In this document: positions 59,244 through 64,000 of the stretch, piece after piece
Layout of the letters: each line of letters opens with the position of its first letter
Numbering within the stretch: the first letter of the stretch is position 1
Assembly: GCA_964406735.1 (NCBI GenBank)
Contig: CAYOSU010000001.1
Span: forward strand, 62,001-126,000
Source of the DNA: CAYOSU01 sp964406735
Lineage (GTDB): Bacteria > Bacillota > Clostridia > Christensenellales > CAMQZB01
Direction: 5' to 3'
DNA: 64,000 bases
Translations under genes and position numbers: made by a program
Notes under the pieces: generated by a model
Databases searched by the model: none
Told to the model about the DNA's origin: nothing
The model's input: the letters and a program-made list of their open reading frames with translations, nothing else

Positions 59244-59335
59244 ACTACGATTACCTATTCAGTTGTTTCGGCAAAGTCTTGAAAACTCAATTACTATTTG
59301 CAGAAACTCTTACTGCGACAATTTTTTCAAGCACC

Positions 59336-59365
59336 TTACCTACCGACAAAATGTTGCGTGTTCAT
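59336..59365 (-). CDS. 9-codon mini-ORF
   Basis: Encodes MNTQHFVGR. AAGGAGGT (59374-59381 complement) stands 8 bases before the ATG. Second of two ORF units in the short RNA; whether the peptide matters is unknown. Confidence 0.4.
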   Translation of the reverse strand: MNTQHFVGR

Positions 59366-59415
59366 CGGTGGATACCTCCTTGGAAAGTATTTAGTCCGTG
59401 CCCTTTCAGGCGATC

Positions 59416-59424
59416 TTATTTCAT
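59416..59424 (-). other. Two-codon mini-ORF (Met-Lys-stop)
   Basis: ATG AAA TAA with AAGGAGGT (59433-59440 complement) 8 bases upstream and only a few bases from the predicted transcript start. Too short for a normal product; resembles minigenes known to trap ribosomes or tRNA. Confidence 0.4.
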
Positions 59425-59450
59425 CGGACCGTACCTCCTTGTTCACTTAC

Positions 59451-59478
59451 AGTATAGCATAGATATTCAAAAAGTCAA
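59451..59478 (-). promoter_or_regulatory. Promoter of mini-ORF RNA
   Basis: On the minus strand TTGACT (59473-59478), 16 bp, TATACT (59451-59456) with TGC before the -10. Confidence 0.78.
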
Positions 59479-59520
59479 TACCTTTTTTAAAATTCACATA
59501 TTTATGCGAATTACTGTAGA

Positions 59521-60293
59521 TTATTTTGTATAACCTATTATTTCTGTAGAAACAGTTTTTATGATTTCTTCAGGGATATCGGAAATTTTTATTGTGTATG
59601 ATTTATTTAGGCGTGGATTAAAAATGCCTAAGTATTTTATGTTATTAAATTCTTTGTATATAGAGTGCTTTCCCATTAAATAATAGATTAATAGTTGTAA
59701 TGTGTGTTTGTTTGTTGGTGGGTTTTTAGATACTTTAATATCAAATAAAGTATCTTTAGATAAATAATCGCCGTCGCCTTTATCGATTACGGCTGTATAA
59801 CCACCTTCAAAAGTGAACCCCGATTTGATAATTGTTGTTGTATTTAAGAAGGCAACAGATCTATTAACCATTATTTTAATGTTTTCGATTGTTTCTTTGT
59901 TAAGTGTTATTAATGAGACTGGCATAAAACTAGATACCCCTGCACGGTAACAGACATCAAAGCCTGAAAGTCTACACGCGCTGTCAATTGATATATCGTC
60001 TAAACCATTGATAGAAGTCAAAAGGTATAATACTTGGCTAAAATTAGGAATTGCATGTTCCATCAATGCGATTTTAGCCCCTTTAAGTGAGATGTCGAAA
60101 GCTTCTTCTACGGGTGTTCCTAACATAAATCTTGTCAAATAGTCGACAGCCATTCCAACAATATTTGCAGTTGTAGATTCTTTTGGGGTTAATTCATATT
60201 CATCGAAAAACTGTTTTTCTAATAATTGTTTGGGATTAATGTACCCCCCCTCGGTTGTTTGATTTGGTTAATTCTCTGAGTTACAGATGCCAT
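59521..60293 (-). pseudogene. PD-(D/E)XK nuclease-like gene, frameshifted in a G7 run
   Basis: True start at 60293 (ATG with GGAGG 7 bases upstream) opens MASVTQRINQIKQPRGG, then a run of seven Gs (plus-strand Cs 60244-60250) throws it out of frame and it stops after 24 codons. One extra G would join it to the remaining frame (YINPKQLLEKQF, then AVDYLTRFMLG) for about 257 residues. The C-terminal part shows KGDGDYL, FDIKVSK and TLQLLIYYLMG, like the D, (D/E)XK and Q-x-x-x-Y motifs of RecB-type nucleases. Markedly AT-richer than its neighbours, so probably acquired. Could be a phase-variable gene, a decayed gene or an assembly error. Confidence 0.6.
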
Positions 60294-60313
60294 AAATGTA
60301 CCTCCAATTTATT

Positions 60314-61657
60314 TTATTTCCCAAGGCAGAGCTTGGAGAAAATCGTGTCGATGATATGTTCCGTTGCAGTCGTACCTGTTATTTCGCCGTACTTTTCCCA
60401 GGCGGTTCTTATATCGATAATAAGGCAGTCTGCCAGATTGTCTTCAATGCCTGAAAGTGCACTTTTGATAGCTGCCAACGCTTCTTGCAGAGCGATAAGC
60501 TGTCTTTTCGAGGATATGACTGCGCTTTCTGTCGAAAGCAGGTCTCCTGCACCAGAAAGAGAATAAAGCCGTTCCTTCAACTCGTCGATATGCTCGTTGT
60601 TTTTCGCCGATACGTTTACGACATCATACGACTCAAATTTATCGCAAAGCTTGTCTTCGAGGTCGGTCTTATTTTTGACAACGATTACGTGCTTTTCATC
60701 GAGGCTTTTGAGTATCTCCTCGTCTTCGGGGGAAAGCTCCTCGCTAGAATCGAACACTGCAAGGACGATGTCGGCAGTTTCGAGCGTGTTTTTCGCAATA
60801 TTTACACCTATCTTCTCAATGGTGTCCTCAGTCTCTCTTATTCCTGCGGTATCGAAGAAATTAAAGGTAATACCCTTGTAGTTGTATGACGAAGTAAGTA
60901 CGTCTCTCGTCGTGCCTGCAATGTTGGTTACGATCGCTCTGTCAAAGCCCAAAATAGCGTTCAGAAGCGAGCTTTTGCCTACGTTTGGCTTTCCTACTAT
61001 CGCTACCGATATTCCGTTTTTAACGGCACTTCCAAGCGAATATGTCGATATGAGCCGTTTGAGAGTGTCCCTTTGGCTTTTCAGCGTGTCGGTAACTTCC
61101 GGTACGTTGACTGCCGGCATATCCTCTTCAGGGTAGTCGAACGACGCCTCTACGTACGCTATAACGGTCTCAAGCTCTTCCTGGAGCTTAGTCGTAACGG
61201 TAGCGATCTCACCCTTGAATTGCGAATATGCAAGCCTTTCTGCGGCGATCGATTCGGCGTTTATCATGTCTGCCATCCCCTCGACGCTCGTCAAGTCCAT
61301 TTTGCCGTTCAAGAACGCACGGCGAGAGAACTCTCCGTTCGTTGCAAGCCTTGCGCCCTTTGAGATGCACTCCGAGAGTACGTTTTCGACGATAACTCTG
61401 CCGCCGTGGCATTGAAATTCCACGACGTCCTCACCTGTAAAGCTTCTCGGCGCTTTGAAATAAACGCAAAGCGCTTTGTCTTTAAGCTCCGCCGTCGTTA
61501 CCGTTCCAAGGTACATAACGTTCGGCTTTTTGTTCGTTTCTCTGCACGAGAAAATAGCGTCGGCGATGTCAAACGCTTTGTCTCCCGACAGTCTGACTAT
61601 GCCTACCGCACCTAAGCCTTGCGGCGTTGAAATTGCTACTATCGTATCGTTTGTCAT
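60314..61657 (-). CDS. mnmE: tRNA modification GTPase MnmE
   Basis: 447 residues. With MnmG it installs the (carboxymethyl)aminomethyl group on wobble U34. N-terminal folate-binding domain (1-117), helical domain, and inserted G domain with G1 GKPNVGKS (222-229), TT 249-250, G3 DTAG (269-272) and G4 NKTD. The C-terminal CLGK carries the catalytic Cys of the CxGK motif. Starts 3 bases after the mnmG stop. The acquired gene begins only 20 bases beyond its stop, with no terminator between. Confidence 0.97.
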   Translation of the reverse strand: MTNDTIVAISTPQGLGAVGIVRLSGDKAFDIADAIFSCRETNKKPNVMYLGTVTTAELKDKALCVYFKAPRSFTGEDVVEFQCHGGRVIVENVLSECISKGARLATNGEFSRRAFLNGKMDLTSVEGMADMINAESIAAERLAYSQFKGEIATVTTKLQEELETVIAYVEASFDYPEEDMPAVNVPEVTDTLKSQRDTLKRLISTYSLGSAVKNGISVAIVGKPNVGKSSLLNAILGFDRAIVTNIAGTTRDVLTSSYNYKGITFNFFDTAGIRETEDTIEKIGVNIAKNTLETADIVLAVFDSSEELSPEDEEILKSLDEKHVIVVKNKTDLEDKLCDKFESYDVVNVSAKNNEHIDELKERLYSLSGAGDLLSTESAVISSKRQLIALQEALAAIKSALSGIEDNLADCLIIDIRTAWEKYGEITGTTATEHIIDTIFSKLCLGK

Positions 61658-61660
61658 GGT

Positions 61661-63520
61661 CTATCCTTTTAGATACAGCATCAAGACGGTAATATCCGCA
61701 GGAGAGACTCCCGAGATCCTTGATGCCTGCCCGAGATTTGACGGACGTATTTTGTCAAGCTTTTGCCTTGCTTCAAGGCGAAGCCCAAGTATGCTGTGGT
61801 AATCTATATCGCTCGGTAAAACTTTGTCCTCGAGCTTTTTGGCCTTCTCGATCTCGAGCGCCTCTTTGGCGAGATAGCCGTCGTACTTAACGAGCGCCTG
61901 TGCTCTTTCGAGATTGAGCTTAGAGACGTTTTTGAGTATTCCAAATCGCTTTTGCAGTGCCTCTGCCGTAACGGACGGACGTTTAAGCAGGTTTTCAAAC
62001 GTCGAACCGTTTTCTACGTCGCTTTCGCCGATTTCGCTAAGGTATTCGTTGACGAGCTTAGGCGAAACGCCCGTTTTCAGCTCTTTAAGCGCATCCTCGA
62101 GTTCTTTTTTGGAGGCGAGGAACTTTTCCCACCTGTCATCTTTGACTAAGCCTACGCTTCTTCCTATCGGAGTAAGACGGAGGTCTGCGTTGTCTTGGCG
62201 AAGATTTAGCCTGTGCTCCGCTCTTGCCGTCATCATACGGTACGGCTCGTTCGTGCCCTTAGTAACGAGATCGTCGACTAAAACTCCGATATACGAGTTG
62301 TCGCGCGTCAAAATGATAGGTTCTTTGCCTTGAATTTTAAGCGTTGCGTTTATTCCGGCAAGAATCCCCTGTGCCGCCGCCTCTTCGTACCCGGAAGAGC
62401 CGTTTATCTGCCCTGCGGAGAAGACTCCTTCAAGCACCTTTGATTCGAGCGTGAGCTTAAGATCCTGAGGATCGATGCAGTCGTATTCTATTGCGTACGC
62501 ATATTTGACGATCTCGATATTCTCAAAGCCCTCTATCGAGCGGTACATCAGCTCTTGAACGTCCTTTGGCATAGAACTGCTCATGCCTTGAACGTAGATA
62601 AGATCGGAGTCCTTTGAAAGCGGTTCTAAGAATATCTGATGTCTGTCTCTTGCGGGGAATCTTACAACCTTGTCTTCGATCGACGGACAGTATCTCGGAC
62701 CTACGCCTTTTATCATACCTGCGTAAAGTGGCGAGCGGTCGAGGTTTGCTCGAATTATCTCGTGCGTTTTTGTGTTTGTATAACCGAGATAGCAAGGTAT
62801 TTGCTCGTCGAGATAAAAATCGTCCATAAATGAGAACGGAAGAACGCAACCGTCCCCGTCCTCACGAGAGAATTTCGAGTAGTCGATAGAGTCCTTTCTG
62901 ACTCTGGCAGGCGTTCCCGTCTTAAATCGTCTTATGTTGAATCCTGCCTCTATGAGGCTGTTGGTAAGCTCGTCTGCGCCCGAAAAATCCGACGGACCGC
63001 CGATCCGTTTCTCGTCGCCTATTATAGTCGAACTGTTGAGATATACTCCGCACGCAAGCACGACGCAAGAAGACTCGTATCGCTTGCCGCTTTTGACCTC
63101 AACGCCGTAGACTTTGCCGTCGTCGTATAATAACTTAGTAGCCTCGTCCTCGAAAACGGAAAGCCCCTCTGTGTGTTCGACGACGTATTGCATGCGTTCG
63201 TGATAAGCGTTCATGTCGGACTGCGCACGTAGCGACTGCACCGCCGCCCCTTTGCCACGGTTAAGCATTTTGATCTGGAGCATTGTGGCGTCTGCGTTTA
63301 TTCCCATTTCTCCGCCGAGAGCGTCAATCTCTCTCACCAAGTGTCCCTTGCCCGTTCCTCCTATCGAGGGGTTACAGGGCATATATCCGATAGCCCTTTT
63401 ATCAAGGACGAGAAGAAGAGTCTTAGCACCCATTCTTGCCGCGGCGAGAGCTGCTTCGCAGCCTGCGTGCCCCGCACCTATCACTATTATGTCGAATTTT
63501 TCGTCAAAAGCGTTTGTCAT
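61661..63520 (-). CDS. mnmG: tRNA uridine 5-carboxymethylaminomethyl modification enzyme MnmG
   Basis: 619 residues. FAD enzyme partner of MnmE. FAD-binding GAGHAGCEAALAAARMG at residue 16 onward, PCNPSIGGTGKGHLVREIDALGG, and FSAGQINGSSGYEEAAAQG are diagnostic, and the C-terminal helical MnmE/tRNA-binding part is complete. The ATG lies 7 bases after a predicted -10 with no Shine-Dalgarno site, so the transcript should be leaderless. In many Firmicutes this pair lies near oriC beside jag-yidC-rnpA, which are not seen here. Confidence 0.97.
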   Translation of the reverse strand: MTNAFDEKFDIIVIGAGHAGCEAALAAARMGAKTLLLVLDKRAIGYMPCNPSIGGTGKGHLVREIDALGGEMGINADATMLQIKMLNRGKGAAVQSLRAQSDMNAYHERMQYVVEHTEGLSVFEDEATKLLYDDGKVYGVEVKSGKRYESSCVVLACGVYLNSSTIIGDEKRIGGPSDFSGADELTNSLIEAGFNIRRFKTGTPARVRKDSIDYSKFSREDGDGCVLPFSFMDDFYLDEQIPCYLGYTNTKTHEIIRANLDRSPLYAGMIKGVGPRYCPSIEDKVVRFPARDRHQIFLEPLSKDSDLIYVQGMSSSMPKDVQELMYRSIEGFENIEIVKYAYAIEYDCIDPQDLKLTLESKVLEGVFSAGQINGSSGYEEAAAQGILAGINATLKIQGKEPIILTRDNSYIGVLVDDLVTKGTNEPYRMMTARAEHRLNLRQDNADLRLTPIGRSVGLVKDDRWEKFLASKKELEDALKELKTGVSPKLVNEYLSEIGESDVENGSTFENLLKRPSVTAEALQKRFGILKNVSKLNLERAQALVKYDGYLAKEALEIEKAKKLEDKVLPSDIDYHSILGLRLEARQKLDKIRPSNLGQASRISGVSPADITVLMLYLKG

Positions 63521-63527
63521 ATTGCTA

Positions 63528-63556
63528 ATTTTAGCACAAATTGCACAAAATGAAAA
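63528..63556 (-). promoter_or_regulatory. Promoter of mnmG-mnmE, leaderless layout
   Basis: On the minus strand TTTTCA (63551-63556), 17 bp, TAAAAT (63528-63533) with TGC before the -10; ATG starts 8 bases past the -10. Confidence 0.6.
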
Positions 63557-63632
63557 GGATATGAACGGTTTATCTCGTTTAAGAATAATTTTATTTAAAA
63601 GGAAAGGACGTGAAGTCGTGCGTTTATATCGA

Positions 63633-63662
63633 TTGACAATAAAAAGCGAAAAGTGCTATAAC
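63633..63662 (+). promoter_or_regulatory. Promoter of DUF975-type gene
   Basis: TTGACA (63633-63638), 18 bp, TATAAC (63657-63662) with TGC before the -10. Confidence 0.7.
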
Positions 63663-63685
63663 AAAAATATAACGGAGGAAATATT

Positions 63686-64000
63686 ATGACAAGAAAAGAA
63701 TTAAGAGAAAGAGCGAGAAAACAGCTCGACGGTAATTGGGGCGATCTGATACTTGCGAACCTCGTTTTTGCAATAATAACAAGCATAACGGAGTCCTTGT
63801 TGGTAGGAATCGTTCTCTACGGCTCGATGATGGTAGGCTTTGCGATATATAACGTCCGCTTCGTTCGCTTCGGTGAAAAGAAACTTGAAAGTCTGTTCTC
63901 AGGCTTTTCGGATTTTGGCTCGACGTTCGTACTCGGACTTTTGCATCAGTTGTTCGTATTTCTTTGGTCGCTTTTGTTGGTAGTTCCGGGAATAATTATG
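63686..64000 (+). CDS. DUF975-type integral membrane protein, 3' end cut by window
   Basis: First 105 residues only. TRKELRERARKQLDGNWGDLILANLVF at the N-terminus in part matches the DUF975 family of multi-pass membrane proteins of unknown function, with Arg-rich start then hydrophobic segments (about 22-55 and 83-105). AACGGAGG precedes the ATG by 7 bases. Divergent from mnmG. Confidence 0.8.
   Translation, partial: MTRKELRERARKQLDGNWGDLILANLVFAIITSITESLLVGIVLYGSMMVGFAIYNVRFVRFGEKKLESLFSGFSDFGSTFVLGLLHQLFVFLWSLLLVVPGIIM

Larger units (their letters stand above)
59212..59444 (-). ncRNA. Short RNA with two strong Shine-Dalgarno/mini-ORF units
   Basis: Promoter, about 230 bases and terminator, with no long ORF. 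Two near-identical units AAGGAGGTA-N5-CCGATGAA occur 59 bases apart, each with ideal spacing. Each start codon sits beside a stem: GTCCG/CGGAC around the first (59427-59423 side with 59396-59400), ACCGA/TCGGT around the second. Downstream, CTTGAAAA (near 59332) pairs with TTTTCAAG (near 59280), enclosing GCAG/CTGC. Possible ribosome- or protein-titrating RNA or a regulatory leader; no family recognised. Confidence 0.55.

Noticed and set aside
59374..59440. ACCTCCTT sequences on the plus strand, like the 3' end of 16S rRNA
   Set aside because: No other rRNA sequence is nearby; read on the minus strand they are Shine-Dalgarno sites with promoter, start codons and terminator.
59521..60153. Nuclease-like protein starting at the internal ATG 60153
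   Set aside because: Conserved-looking coding sequence continues upstream to the G7 run and the good ribosome site is at 60293, so the shorter form is probably not the native protein.
1..64000. tRNA, rRNA, insertion sequences, prophage and CRISPR arrays
   Set aside because: Gene-free stretches were read on both strands; no cloverleaf with CCA-type ends, transposase, integrase, phage structural gene or regular repeat-spacer pattern was found.

Overview
The window looks like an origin-proximal chromosomal segment of a moderate-GC Firmicute, most likely an uncultured gut-type Clostridium relative. Evidence: strong AAGGAGG ribosome sites, TTGACA/TATAAT promoters often carrying a TGn extended -10, dense co-directional operons, AddAB instead of RecBCD, Mini-III RNase, ThyX, SigH, a tRNA-Cys T-box, and the housekeeping genes that lie close to oriC in Bacillus and Clostridium. 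No rRNA, tRNA, insertion sequence, prophage or CRISPR array was found. 

Layout. 0-8 kb: 3' end of ispDF, then pepF, a YcxB-like protein, dnaB, two uncharacterised genes and glnS as one chain ending in a terminator. 8-10 kb: an HTH-membrane regulator and a membrane protein. 10-15 kb: the str operon (L7Ae-like protein, rpsL, rpsG, fusA, tuf). 15-17 kb: GtrA-like protein, GNAT enzyme, TIM-barrel sugar isomerase. 17-24 kb: dnaA on the minus strand, divergent from recF, then gyrB and gyrA; dnaN is absent. 24-32 kb: a minus-strand membrane protein and addB-addA. 32-36 kb: lipoprotein, serS, then cysS behind a Cys T-box. 36-41 kb: a complete branched-chain amino acid ABC transporter (livJHMGF) behind what looks like a leader-peptide attenuator. 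41-47 kb: DMT transporter, GH2 glycosidase, an overlapping hydrolase/GNAT/radical SAM trio and a small membrane protein. 47-53 kb: mrnC-thyX-rlmB-sigH-dnaX-ybaB-recR-metallohydrolase operon. 53-57 kb: phosphoribosyltransferase, eukaryotic-type glycogen branching enzyme, and a tandem pair of related small-domain proteins. 57-60 kb: DegV, a second HTH-membrane regulator behind a dense operator cluster, a short RNA with two tiny ORFs, and an AT-rich, frameshifted nuclease-like gene. 60-64 kb: mnmE-mnmG (minus) and the start of a DUF975-type membrane protein. 

How it works together: most of the window serves replication and repair (dnaB, dnaA, recF, gyrAB, addAB, dnaX-ybaB-recR) and translation (str operon, serS, cysS, glnS, rlmB, mnmEG). 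Accessory functions are concentrated at 36-47 kb and 56-60 kb. The most distinctive signals are in RNA: the liv attenuator (7 Ile, 3 Leu and 1 Val codons in a 28-codon leader), a stand-alone RNA with duplicated Shine-Dalgarno/mini-ORF units at 59.2-59.44 kb, inverted repeats flanking rpsL, and hairpin-string leaders ahead of both HTH-membrane genes and recF. Several genes (gtrA-like, mrnC, mnmG) appear to be transcribed without a leader. All calls come from reading the sequence; no database search was made.
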